A stretch of 64,000 bases of DNA from Phellopilus nigrolimitatus. Lineage: Eukaryota > Basidiomycota > Agaricomycetes > Hymenochaetales > Hymenochaetaceae. Both the position numbers and the translations under genes were made by a program. Shown piece by piece: positions 12,301 through 24,335 of the stretch. Location of the stretch: NCBI GenBank assembly GCA_021029095.1, contig JAJOHG010000051.1, positions 124,001 through 188,000 on the forward strand. The letters run 5' to 3'. Numbering within the stretch: position 1 is the first letter of the stretch; the number at the start of each line of letters is the position of its first letter. The notes under the pieces are model-generated. The model was not told where the DNA came from and searched no databases. It saw nothing but the letters and a program-made list of their open reading frames with translations.

Positions 12301-13933
12301 CGAACGTCTGACCGGTCCACTTCTCATCCTCCACGCTTGTCGTCGCGTGCCACCTATAAAGGCAGTTGAATTCGACGCTGACGGCGTTTCCCTGTCCGCG
12401 CTCGACGAACGTGTGGTCGGACTTGCGAATTTCTTGGAACGGATCGAGGCTCCAGTTGAGTCCCAGGCGCACAAAACCCAGGATTGCGCTGAAGTAATCC
12501 GAGAATACGACACCAGCGAACCACCCGCAATTGATCAGGCGCGCGGTCTGGAAGATCTCCTCTTCTTGCTTCACTAACTTTCTGTTGCGCTGCGGGTCGT
12601 CGCGTGAGATCGTGTCCGGGTCGACCCACTCTCCACGCTCGTTGATGTCTAGCAACTTTCGCGCAATGTACTGTATTGGTACCAATTAGAATACGCTCAT
12701 CTAGGACACATCGAAGAAAACAGACACACATTGTGATTCCTGTTGAACAGGACAAGTAGCACACAGACAGCCGGAGGGAGCAGAAGCAACCTGTCCTCCG
12801 CAAACGAATCGGGATGAAGCAGGCCCTTGCCGTCGCGGACACGCACAGCGTCCTGGCTTTTCTGGTCCACACCGTAAAGTGGGGAGAGGTCGACATAAGA
12901 AGACGTCTCGTTGATGTTCCAATTACTATGCGAGGTGCGAAAGCACGTATGGATGACGAGCGCGGCGAAAGAGAACATGAGCGAGGACAGGCCCCCTGGA
13001 TGCTTGACAAACTATTTAAAATAGTCAATTTATTTGTATAAATATCACAGGCATTTTCAGAATGGATGCCAACCTTTTCACGTCTCAGCAATGTATCGAA
13101 CACAAGTCCTGGATCGGGAAGCATGTGTCCGGGCAGAGGATGGACCTGCTGAACACTACGCGCGTACGGCGTTCCCGATCTACCCATATCCGGAACGCAG
13201 ATGTTGTTAAGAGATCCATCAGCTGTCCGCCACGCATACTTGTTGGACACATAAGTTGAGGGCGGGTGGGTGAGATCGTTATACACTAGAGGTAAGTTTG
13301 ATTAGTATGCATTTCCCAACAAAGAGAAAAAATGTTGCGAAAGCAATATATGTTCTCATTCGGGAAGCCGGATAACACTCTAACGTCGACTAGATGGGCT
13401 TCGGTCCAAAATTAACTTACGCAGCGATACAACTCCATTTTGCAGCGTCGTTGCCAGTTTTGTATTTGTTGGAGTGTTCGCCATCAGCATGAGGACGTGC
13501 TCGAGCTGTGAAGAGAATAAGAAGTCGACGTCAGAGTCCAAACGCAACGGTGTACCGGTGGATTCGATACGCACGAGCATCTTGCGGTCATCGATGCTGT
13601 TGTTGTTGTGGATTGCATCGAGCACGCCGGAGACTGTCTCCGGGTCGAGTGCGATCGGAAGATCTTTTTTTACCTGACGGAAAACTAAGTCAGAAAGCTT
13701 CAAGAAACAGAATTTCGAGATGCACACCAGTTCCTTCACATCCTTGAGCATCTTCAAAACACTTGAGTGGGTATCCTCTGTCGAATTTCCGGAGGCACTT
13801 CCATTTGCACTGCCGTTCGCAGTCTTGGAGAAATCGTGAGGTCTAGTTGTAACATGGAGTTTTTAGTAGCGAGAGCACGTACCGCCATTGTCGACGAGCG
13901 CCGCATGGTGAATCGACGTTGGATAGTGTTCAT
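9340..13933 (-). CDS. fatty-acid dioxygenase/P450 fusion (Ppo or linoleate diol synthase type)
   Basis: Large multi-exon gene for an N-terminal haem-peroxidase-like dioxygenase joined to a C-terminal P450-like domain. Such enzymes oxygenate C18 fatty acids to hydroperoxides, which the P450 part rearranges to oxylipins. The start is ATG at 13933 (exons 13933-13883 and 13823-13728). Peroxidase marks include LVIHTCFRT near 12950, DLSPLYG near 12880, RNHN near 12735, and the catalytic Tyr/His in LYRWH near 12355. The P450-like part spans about 11100-9340 and includes a GDGLC segment near 9645 that may supply the thiolate Cys. The last coding exon is only 12 nt (9351-9340, ending Tyr-Asp-Ala-stop) after a 73-bp intron. 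Expected length is about 1,050 residues. Not every internal junction was resolved. Position specificity of oxygenation cannot be read from the sequence. Confidence 0.85.
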
Positions 13934-15281
13934 GATGTATAAACTCGAAGTGAGCGGTGGGAGAAGAACAGCTTCAGGTTCATCGCGTCTGCTGGCCTGC
14001 CTCTTGTACTTAGCTTCGGGCATCTACTCGGCTCTCAGCGAGCTATGCGTCACAAGAGCCTGTTCCCTTGGACGTCTTCTCGGATATTAAGGAGTGGCTT
14101 TTGACATTTTGGATGCGAATGACAGAACGATAAAGAATTACTTCCTTTTGATGAGATTTTCGTAAACCAAATCGCACTGACGGCTGCATACCTGTCTCCA
14201 TATCTTTGTGATACCCAATGAGACAAGTGAGGACATCGAGCACAAGCGCATGGCATTTGGCTTTTGTGAGAAACGATATAGGAATAAACTCGTTAGTGAT
14301 AGTAAAAGGCAGGTGCATGGAAGCTGTCGCTGGGGAGATCGGCAGACCCCCTTATATGGTTGGTACACATCTACTTTAGGACATATATAAACATTTGGCC
14401 CGCTGGCAATCAAGTGCCGAATTATGTAAAAGCAAAACGGAAGCAGAACAGCGAGTTGCTTCATCGAGGACTCCGACTGCTCATATAAAATTTGAAACGT
14501 AACAAAGACAGCTGGAAGAAGGTCGAGATGAGAGAAGGCATACCGATTCCTAGGATGTATTTCCTCCCGTTGCATATGCATCTTTGTACGACATTCTCAT
14601 ATTTTCTTCATGTTAGCCGTCGCCGTGTTCCGAGTAAATGGTCAAGTCGGTCAGCTCGATAATGCCTCAGGAATCAGACGAGACAGGTTCTCGTGGTCGC
14701 CTACATCAAGTACGTAGGAGTACTCCCTTGGCTGACATTCAAGAGAAAGAAAAGCCGCACCATCCGCGGCCACGATAATCAGGTTTCTAATTTCGATTTC
14801 ATACGCTTACCTCACTCGCTTTCTATTGGATGCACTTCTTGGGATCTCCTCACGCAATCACTTTGAAGAAGCGCCACTCACCTTGTTGCAACATTTTCCT
14901 CTTTTTTCTGTCGCCCTCTTCGCGATGTGCAAGCACGATATTCGCTTCAAACTATACAGAGTTTATCTCTGCGTCTTCATATAGACACCGACGTTCTTGC
15001 ATCGAATTGAACCTTGATCGTCGACGAGATTGGCTGAGCTCAAAGTCCGTGAATTTTTTTATTTTTCGAAATTTGGCGAGTTAACGTTACGAGCAGGTAC
15101 GCGTGCTCGAGCGCTCAGCATTCAGTCCAGCACCAAACATAAAGCGCCTACGGCATACTTTTTCTTATTTGTTTTTATTTCGTTCCAGACCAGTCTGGCG
15201 TACATAGTCTTTTAGTATTCTTGATTCCCAGCCATTTCCTTCATTTTTCAAAACATCTCTGCCAATTATCATTAAATCTAA
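13934..15281. other. intergenic region, no gene recognised
   Basis: This 1.35-kb stretch separates the divergent starts of the dioxygenase gene (-) and a small plus-strand gene. Short open frames on both strands lack ATG-plus-splice support or family motifs. It should carry both promoters. Confidence 0.45.
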
Positions 15282-15700
15282 ATGCCGGCATTCATCGACA
15301 TCAAGAGCCCGGTCGTAAAAGAACTCGCTTTGCCCCAGCTCGAATCTCTGGCATGCAGCCTTCCTATAGTCCCAGCAACTGTCAGGGGCTATTCGAAATC
15401 GTCCATGCCAACTCACCAGGTATTACCCCTATACTGATTTCCGTCCTCAAAGACTAATAATGTTAACAGCATCTTTTACCAGTCATCTTCGCGCCGACCG
15501 CTCCGGGAAACTCGATAGCGGTCGCCCCAATTTTGAAAACCGTGGCAATGCAGTCTGCCGGACCAGGCCTCTCCTCCTCCTCAGATTCGCTCGAAAGAAC
15601 TGTACAAAGCTGCCTTTCTCCCTCGGTAGACATCGATAGAGATAAAGGCACTGTCTGGGGCGCGAAGTTCCTGAGGGCTAATTATCGGCTGTTCCTGTAG
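15282..15700 (+). CDS. small hypothetical protein
   Basis: Two exons (15282-15419 and 15470-15700) with a 50-bp GT-AG intron give a 122-residue protein with ATG start and TAG stop. No domain, signal peptide or membrane helix is evident; the middle is serine-rich. The stop overlaps a good donor (GTAGGT), and an acceptor at about 15760 would extend the frame by about 40 residues with a hydrophobic stretch. The 3' end is therefore uncertain. It may be lineage-specific. Confidence 0.4.
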
Positions 15701-16302
15701 GTCTCACTCTATTTGCAAGTTTGACAATTCGGTGCTGAGAACTGTTTTTCTCTTCTCCTAGGAAACGTTAAATAAGAACAATTGGACTTGCTTTATATCT
15801 AAGTCTGTTGATCCTGTATTGTGGAAAGCTGTTATGATATTTTTATTTCATTTTGCCATCTGGGCAATGCCATTAACGATTTAGCATTCAAAAATTACCG
15901 ATTTTCCCGATGTCTCCAGCAAAACAAATGAACATAAATCGTCACTTCGTGCAGTCTACTAGTACATATACAAATACACTACATAGCTGGTTTCAAGTCG
16001 AGGCTTGTATTTCTTATGTCCTTGTAGCTTGATTGGGCATATGTATTGTCCATTTCCTATTGTTCTCTTGTACGTAGTCACGGCAGTGGCTTGCTCTCCT
16101 TCCTACCGATACGTAGTGCATCCGTCGACATCGGTGTGCGATGCTAATAAAACATTAATTTGGGGCATGTACATACACCTACACGGATAAGTTACGCATT
16201 ATACCGTTAGCGGTAAAGGGTACAGATAGACTAGCAATGAAAAGGGAAAAATTGATCGTGAGTAAGGGATAGGCTTAAGCATTTAGGAAGCCACTAGGAA
16301 GA
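15701..16302. other. convergent intergenic region
   Basis: AT-rich sequence between the small gene (+) and the BTB gene (-). Apart from the possible 3' extension of the small gene, no gene is supported. Confidence 0.4.
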
Positions 16303-17773
16303 TCACTGATCGAGTCTAAACCACCCAGGAATCGCGCGCCACAGCCGTTCGCGCTCCCTACGTGCCCACACCTCAAATGCGCGTGCGCACGCGCGACAGG
16401 TCCCACCTTCCCCGTCCGCGTCGTTCGCGTCATCAGAGCCTGCTGCAGGCCCACCGCCCGAGCCTCCGTCCTCGCCAAGCTCGCCGACGCCCTTGAGAAG
16501 CGCGAGTTCCTCCGCGACGTACAGCGGGTCCGCGGCGCCGCGCTCGCGGTCGAACAGGTAGTGCTGCGTCGCGAGGTCGACGAGCTCACACACATCGCGC
16601 CAGCACGCCGCGGGCGCAGTGCACCTGCCCCCGACCGAGTCGGTGCGTCGGTGCCGCGCGGCGAATCCGCGGCCGCGTCCTCCCCGCCCGCGACCGGCCG
16701 CTCCGGCGAGGTGCGAGGTATGTGCGTGCGCGTGCGGAAGCGCGGGGTTCGAGCGCGCCTCTGTCGCGAGCGAGCGAATGAGCGCGGTCACGGCGCAGTG
16801 TGCGCCCTCTTTCCCCAACACGAGCTTCTGCGTGTCGGAGAGGGTGAGCCCGAGCTGGATGCCTGCGCCCGACCCCGAACCCGGCGTATCCGCGCTCGTC
16901 TCGGCGCGCTGCGCGTGCTCGAAGATTTCGGAGAGCGAATAGCGCGAGAGGTCGTAGAATGCGGATGGAAGCAAGCCGGGCGCGTGCACCTCTCTGGCAA
17001 GGTTTATGACCTCCTGCTCACAGAAGTCAGTACACGAAAACGACAGGCTGTTTAAGAAACCACTTACCACCGGATTGGGGTAATACCTTGACTGGTTTAT
17101 GCAGCCGCACCAACCACCCAGAATTTCTTCACGCGCGTCCCAGCCCTCGAGAGTCGAAGGCCACGCGACACTAAGATGCTCGAGCGCCTGTGCGCGAAGA
17201 GAGTCGATCATATACTTGTTCGCGAGTCTTAAAATTCCTGATACAACGCGAAAGTCGTCCCTGGAGTTATCTCCTAACTTGCTGCAAATGTATTTTTAGA
17301 AATTAAATAGAATCATGACGGTAGTAAAGGCAAGTAAACGGCACGCACGGTCCATCGTATAGAGCGTACAAGAGGCTCGCGACATCTTCCGGTGCATCGT
17401 GCAGTCGCACAACTGGACATCCGTCCAAGTCCTCTCCGGGATTGCCTTCGAATCCCTCAGTGTCCCCCACCGCTGCACCAGCTGGGTCCGACAGGGGCTG
17501 CGGCAGCGAGAACATATCCCGGAACACGCCCGAATGACGTGCAAGAAACGTCTTGTGGACACGAAACAGTGTGTCCCCCACGGCGAGCACGACGCTCCCG
17601 TCAGTAAACCAAAATTCCGGGTGTCGTCGGGAGCATGGTCGACTTGGTGCGCTCGTGCTCGCTATGGGCGCGCTGTCGAAGCCGTGATCGGAGATGCTGG
17701 CGCTAGATCTGTCGCCAGAAGGCGTGGTTGAGAGTGGCGGAGTTGGCAATTCTTGATAACAATTGTGATCCAT
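16303..17773 (-). CDS. BTB/POZ-domain protein
   Basis: Three exons (17773-17349, 17281-17068, 17013-16303) join in phase to 449 residues. A BTB/POZ fold starts around residue 50: a segment reading FWFTDGSVVLAVGDTLFRVH is followed by FLARHSGVFRDMF and, later, a VASLLYALYDGP block. BTB domains mediate dimerisation or Cullin-3 binding. This architecture, BTB plus a helical C-terminal region, is common in Agaricomycetes and mostly of unknown function. The C-terminal third is Gly/Arg/Ala-rich and GC-rich. An in-frame ATG at 17824 would add 17 residues; I chose 17773 because it starts just before the typical polar leader. Confidence 0.75.
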
Positions 17774-18204
17774 ATTGTTGTTGTCGCCGCCGTCCTTGAC
17801 GTTGACAATCGCACTGACAAGCATGCGGCGGGAGTTGATCCCGCCGGGAATAGAAAAAGGGTCTCACACGTCTGTCAATGCCGTCAGAATGATCGACTTG
17901 ATCGCCGGTCACACGTAAGCAGTATGCTATTCCCACACCTTTAATTGTCCGATCTCTTTGACTCAACGCTTCTTCGTTCGCATTGCTCTTTGTCGCCAGG
18001 ACACTGTACGCCGTCAGAACAATAGTCGAGAACGCATAATGACCATGTTTATAACTCGATCTCGCGAGCCTTGGCGGCCTGTGTTTGCTTCCGCTTTCTA
18101 CTTTCCAAGTCTCCGAGTTCCCTCAGCTATCGCGCCGGTCGCTTCGCTTTCCACACCATTGAGATTTTAAAATCTCTTGACGAAGCTTTCTTAAAATTTG
18201 CACC
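17774..18204. promoter_or_regulatory. divergent promoter region
   Basis: This is the gap between the starts of the BTB gene (-) and the coiled-coil gene (+). No other gene is supported. Confidence 0.35.
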
Positions 18205-20256
18205 ATGCAGATGAGCTATGTTGAAGGTACGTTCATCCGTCCGGCTGCTTTCTGACTACGTCAGCAGAATTGTGCTAATACTATTCATGAATTGCAGCTG
18301 TTTTTTGCTTCCTCCTTAGCGCCCCTGAAGTCAGACTCCCTGGCAACTTCACATTTGCAGAGACCTTTCAGGCAGGTAACAGAGCTCCCACTAGTTCTAT
18401 TCCTTAAATTTAATATTGATAAACACTCTGCAGTAAAGGATGTCAGGGCTTTTGGGAAGCGTGCCGAGTCTTACACGCGAAGAGCCATCAACAAGCTGGT
18501 ACGCCGTGCAATATTTTTTTATCTATATAATATCTGACGTGGTTTTTCATCGTGTCCTTTATAGTATAATAATGACCTTGTCGAGATCGATGACGGCAAC
18601 AGCGACACATACTGTATAACAAAAAAAGGCAGGAAGTACGTTATTGCGTCCCTCCAATTTAAGTACCATCGTGTATACTTATACCACACGTCTAAAAAAA
18701 CCCCGTGTTACTCAGAGTTATCAAAGCGGAGCAGGATAAAGTTGACGCAGAAAAAAAGGCTCGGCCAGGTCTGCGACATTCGCCTCGGAAATCGCGTATG
18801 GCTAGGGTGACCGCGCAACAGAGTCCAAAGGATATCTACTATAAAGGACGTCGCTGTCGGATAAATCATATGGTCCACGATGACGTGGTAAGTGTGCCCT
18901 ATGGCTGAAGGTTAATTTATTGTTTAAGATCTTATTTTCCCTCTTTCGCAGATCATCAGGAGGTATAAGCAAGAAAGACAGTCTCAGGGTCAGCAGCTCG
19001 ACAGCGACAGCGACGACGAGAATGGACAGGCGATGGAAGAAGATGACATTATTCCCGCGCCCGTGCCAGTTACTCCCCGGCGCCAGCACCAGCAGGAGCA
19101 CTTGCCGCTTGTATATGGATGTCACTCCGGCTCCGATACCGACTCCGACACCAGCTATCCCCTATCTTCCTTCTCAAAATCACCTGATAGCATGGCCTTC
19201 TCGCCGTCGATATCGTTGCCTGCGACACCTGGACCGTTCACACCTGGACCCATCGCCGGGCCGTCGCGAACGCCTCATGTCGCCGTTTTCGAGCCCCGGC
19301 AACCCACTGACTCAAGGTCATTCATGTCGCCTGCCTTCTCTCGTTCCTTAGGCCCCAACACAACACTTTTCAACCCTCATACTTCGCTTACTGGTGCTCT
19401 CATTGTCGACAAGAAGGACGCCGAGCTCGATAACACACGACTTCAGGTTGCCAACCTCGAGCACACTCTTAGCACGACAGAAGACGAGCTTGCCGGCATT
19501 AGGAAAATACTGACCGCGAAAGAGGGCGAGATCACATATTTCCGGGAAACGCTCGAGGGAAAGGGAAACGAACTCATCGCAGCAAGACGCGGGCTATCGG
19601 AAGCCACGGAAGCACTTGTAGTACAACGACAGAGCGAACTTCAAGCCAGACAGACCTGGACCGCACTAGCATTGGGTCTTTACGCATCGCTCGGCAACGT
19701 GCGTGGCGAAAACGCTGCTCTCCACGCGGACCTAGAAGAGCGTCGCATGCACGTCGAGCGGCTTGAGTACGAAGTCTCTGCGGCACGTGTAGCGCTGGAA
19801 CGATGCCAAGCCGCGAAGGTCCAGCTAGAAAAGGAGAACACGCGACTGCGCGAGGAGCTCGAGGAAGCACGCGTGAAGATCGAGCTGCTCGAGGAAGAAC
19901 TGGAGAAGATGCGCGCGGAGCGCGACGAGGCGCACGTCGATCGCGACACAGCTTATGCCGAGCGTGACTTCACGCTTTCCAGAGCCCGGGCGCTCAAGAG
20001 AAGGTCAATACAATTAGTAAGGGATAATTCGCAGTTGACGCAAGAAGGTATAGATGTGCGTGTATATTTATTTATTTTGCTTTTCGTCGGTTTCAGCTAT
20101 CTTTGAAAACCCCTGACTGATTGCATTTTTCTTCCTTTGCTTGCCTCTGCAGGCAATGGAGCTATGAATATCCTATGCGCGCATCAGACTATCCCAGTGT
20201 GCCCCCGCGCCGACTTACAAGTACCAATTGAGTATTCCTTTTTTGACGCAAGATAA
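18205..20256 (+). CDS. coiled-coil protein of unknown function
   Basis: Multi-exon gene from ATG 18205 (exon 1 is 18205-18226). Small exons encode a basic N-terminal region. It is followed by an acidic Asp/Ser patch near 19005 and a Ser/Pro-rich linker around 19100-19370. From about 19410 to 20040 there is a long charged coiled coil, rich in Glu, Arg, Leu and Ala with heptad spacing. A final intron starts near 20047 after the Gln-Glu codons, and the last exon runs to the TAA at 20254-20256. I do not recognise a family. A scaffold or cytoskeletal role is possible but unsupported. Confidence 0.65.
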
Positions 20257-21497
20257 ACCAATTATATGTCCGTGACTTCCTCAATGCTACTACTCTATGT
20301 CTATTATGCTTCTATCTCAAATTATTATGTCGACCTTTGTATACTACATGGGTACTCTCAATATCTTGTATCCTACACTCTGTAAATTTTCATCTACCGT
20401 AAATCATTCAACAATATTACAATAAGACTGATGAGCACGTTTGTAATGTCTCGGTTGCGAATCACTGACGGTTCCACAGTATTGATTGTCGCCAAAAACC
20501 TGACCTTAGACCGAATCACGGAATGCGCAAGAGCCGATAGTTTTTTTTCCTTAGACGTATAGGATGTGCTGACTCCCGCACGCTAGCATGAGAAGTCGAT
20601 CAAGACCATCCATTTGTGTACCGCATCAAAGAGTCTTCCTCGTAGTTTAGGCCAGCTTCGCACTCAGTGACTTGGTCGCGGAAAAGTAGTCAGACTCTCA
20701 TTTCCTTTCCTCTTGGGCATGATGCCGCCCGGAACTTCTGTGGAAAGCTTCGAGCGAACACAATTCGCAGAGTCTTCTTGCTTTTTCCTGCGAAGTCGAA
20801 GTTAATTTACCGTCCAGGACTTTTGAAAACGGCGTAGGAGACCTCTCGGGATTTCATTGTTCAGGAACTGCAGCCTAGAGTGTTGGGCGCACTTCGTACT
20901 TTGAGTAGTCCATAATCGGAAATTTGTACAAAGCCCCGAACCTAGTTCAAGACCTTGTACCCGCGATTTCAGCTTCTCCGACCGATTTATGTATCTTGAA
21001 TGACATAGTCTCTCCGGTCGAGCTAATAAGCAGACAGTGCCTTGATTACGCTTGGTCCATGTAGGCTTAATGGGGTACTAGATCCCGTTCACGACTGCCA
21101 TCCCTCCGAAATCGGGCGTGTCGTACCCAGATCAAAGTAATCCTTCGATGGCCCGAATGGACTGTGGACTATGTTGAACTCTGATTCGCCAAAGAGAACC
21201 TATAAGTATTGTATTGACGTCTTTCCGTGGCGGAGAAATGCTTATGGGCAACATAATGGGGAGAAATCAAATGCGGAATTACACAATCCATGCAGTCGCG
21301 GATCAGCATCGCTTATGTCAAGATCGCCGACCCGACGTCGTCATCGGCACCTCATCTATTTTTTCACATGGGCTAGACTGCGCACGCTCCTACATATCTT
21401 GCTTACTGACGACGACCAAAGGCTCTCGAACGCGCGCTACCAGTCTTTTTGGCCAAACAAATTTAAAAAAATCATACGAAAATAGGCTATCTCCACG
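20257..21497. other. intergenic region, no gene recognised
   Basis: This 1.24-kb stretch precedes the lipase gene. I see no supported coding frame, RNA gene or repeat. A short frame at 21171-21485 lacks any motif. Confidence 0.45.
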
Positions 21498-23283
21498 ATG
21501 TCCACGCGCAATGTGCACCTCCTTGTCCTCATCCACGGCATGTGGGGTAATCCCGTACACCTCGCAGAGATGAATCGCATCATCGCAGAGACGAAGGGGC
21601 CGGGGTCGGCAATGTCTTCTGGCGGAGAAAGCGACTCGGACGTTGAATTGGATGTGCTCGTCTCGCAGACAAACCGGGACGAGTCGACGTACGACGGAAT
21701 CGACTGGGGAGGGGAAAGGGTCGCTGACGAGGTTAGCTGTTTTTTGTTGCCCAGCGAAAGAAATAAGCGACTGAAAAAAGATTTATATGAGGTTCACGAA
21801 AGGGTGAAAGAGATCGAGAATGCTGGTAGACAAGTGATCAGGTTCTCCGTCACCGGCTACAGCCTCGGCGGGCTCTTAGCTCGCTACGTTATTGGGTACG
21901 CGTGTACATTTACTACCCTTGCAGATTATTCGTCCTAAATAGACCTCACCAGCGTCTTGCACCAGCGCTCGTTCTTCGATAAGATCCAGCCAGTCAATTT
22001 CAGCACATTCGCGACTCCACACATCGGACTTGTCCGTAGCCCGACCGTTTGGTCATTTATTACCTACACGCTCGGGCCGAGGCTTCTTAGTAGGACAGGC
22101 GAACAGGTTTACGTTGTTGATCAATGGGGGGATAGTGGACGGGGCTTGCTGGAAGTAATGGCTGATCAGAGTGAGTGATGTATACCCTTGCCGATGGTCT
22201 TATCTGAATTACATGTTTCCTCGAAAGAGGAGTTATTTTATCAAGCACTATCATTATTCCCAAACATTTGCATTTATGGAAATGCGTGAGTCACAAACAC
22301 AGGTTTAATTAAATTCAAAGATCTCACTCCTTTGCAGCGTTAACGACACAACTGTACCATACGTAACCGCACTCATAGAAACTGTAGACCCGTTCGCAGA
22401 ACGCGCCGAAACTGGCATTAATGTGTACGTCTACATATTCTCACCGATAACTGCGTGCTGAATTGTAACGGTAATAAGAGAATTCGATCCAAAGTATGAC
22501 CCCATAATTATATCATACAGCATCCCCGACACTCCTCCAGATCATACTCGCCCTAAACCACTATCCTTTGCGTGGTTCCGTGCTGTGAAGCCGTCAAGCT
22601 TCCTACCTCCTCCATTACAGTCCCTCAAGTTTCCTCTTAACGCAGTGCGTGTCGTCTTACGGTCCTCGTTTATTTATCTGTACTTATGAAACTTGTTTTT
22701 TGTTTCCGTTTTTTTGTTTTTAATCTATAAGATTGCGACACTTCTCATTCCCATTCTCATCCCAACGTTCATTACACTTATAATCGTTCGTCTTACGCTG
22801 CATACGCGTTCTTCCCGCGCACGCATCCGCCTTCTTGAACACGACGAGAACGGTCGCGAGTCGAAGCTCGTGCACGCCTTCTCCCGCCTCGAACGTGAAT
22901 TGGAGGGCGCCGTCGTCGAAATCGCGGAAAATGACATGGGGGTAGACGAGGGCTCGGAAGAGGTGCCAGAGAAATTAAGGCAGTCCTCCCACTGGTGCAG
23001 ATTCCTCGAGCAAGTTCTCCGGCTCAACGCTGGATGGAGTCACGCACCCGATGAAAGCGCAGAGCCAGGCCCGACCTTGAAGAACCAGCCACTCCTTTCG
23101 CCTGCGCATCTCGCGATGGCGCATGCGCTGAACACGCTCCCGCAGCTGTCGAAATACCGCGTATACCTCGACCCAGTTCGCAATTCACACGCAACGATCA
23201 TTGCGCGCGACGTGAAGGGGTTCGCGTTTCACCAGCGTGGGTGGGGCGTGTTGAGGCACTGGGCGGACGGATTCGCACTGTGA
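21498..23283 (+). CDS. Rog1-type lipase/serine esterase (DUF676 family)
   Basis: Putative lipid-hydrolysing alpha/beta hydrolase. The N-terminus has the family's LLVLIHGMWGNP oxyanion-side motif. The nucleophile elbow is GYSLGG near 21858. The segments FATPHIGL and LGPRLLSRTGEQ follow near 22010-22100. The acid residue is probably the Asp of NDTTVPY near 22345, and the His is near the C-terminus in the segment SHATIIARD. Introns at about 21732-21791, after 21908, 22171, 22287, 22426 and 22649 join these blocks in frame. One hydrophobic helix follows the last intron (about 22735-22795), suggesting membrane attachment. Yeast Rog1 is a monoacylglycerol lipase on lipid droplets; this gene's substrate is inferred only by family. 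Confidence 0.88.
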
Positions 23284-24335
23284 GGCACGGATTCTCCACG
23301 CTGTGTCTCTCTGCGTCGAGGGAGCTATGCGTGTCTTGTTCAGAATGAGGAAGTGTGTCTAGCCTTTGGAATCGACTCCGATCTTCATAATTGTATGAAG
23401 ATGCTGGACCCGGACGCAAAGATGTGGATAAAGTCTGTTGGTACCGGGTTATTCTTTCGCAGCGAACAATCTCTCTTTTGTATGACTCCATTTAGATTTG
23501 GCCTAGAGATTACTAGCCACGGACTTTATTATAGCAACGTATGATAGAAATGATAATGCCAATTAGGTTGCGGAACGAAAGTGGAAGTGAGCCTACTATT
23601 GTCATGTACTTCGGACTTTCCAGGTGTCATCACTAATTCAGAATGAAAGGTCGTGAAAATGCTATCAGACATTTACATGCAATCGCCTTTTTAGCACACG
23701 AGCGTAATCGTTAATGCATACTTGTTGCAGACTGTTACACATTTAAACCATTGATCCCGCAAACAAGCTCTGGTAAGACTTCGTTATTGTCTCGAGGAGT
23801 CGACCTCTCTCACTCGACTTTAGCCAGAGCGTCTCAATCAGTATCTGACAGACGGTGCGAAACGAGGAAAGTATATATACAGGGCTTACCCGAGTAATTT
23901 CTGATTCTCATGAGTATCTCGCGGATGTTTCAACTACTACATGTATTCATCATGTCGACACCGCACACACCTCCAGATCATTTTGGACAGCCTCAAGATT
24001 CTTCTCGGGTTATTGAAAGAAAATCTGAGGAGGAGAAACTGCATTCTTCTCCAAGAACTCATGCGCAAACTGCCAATATGCATTCCAGATAAAAACATGC
24101 ACTGATCTTGCCGAGTCGCCGATTGCCGGAAGTGACTTCAGTTGCTCTGTGACATTACGCCTCGTCACGTCGCGTCGCGCAAAACAAACACGCTTGGGGC
24201 ATCAATGGGTTGCTTCCAACCACCCGCCCATTTTTTGTACACAATATCCTGCAATTTCTTTTACTTCTGCTGTCTCCTCTACAGAACTGAAGACAGCAAG
24301 CATCGAATTTCAGGTTTTTTTTACCCAGCGCGACG
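23284..24335. other. intergenic region
   Basis: This 1.05-kb gap lies between the lipase and Pif1 genes, both on the plus strand. Short frames lack support. A TATA-like tatatata stretch near 23873 is too far from the next ATG to assign. Confidence 0.4.

Noticed and set aside
19574..19949. Long minus-strand open frames rich in Ser and Arg opposite the coiled-coil gene
   Set aside because: They are antisense shadows of a biased coding sequence, with no start, splice or motif support.
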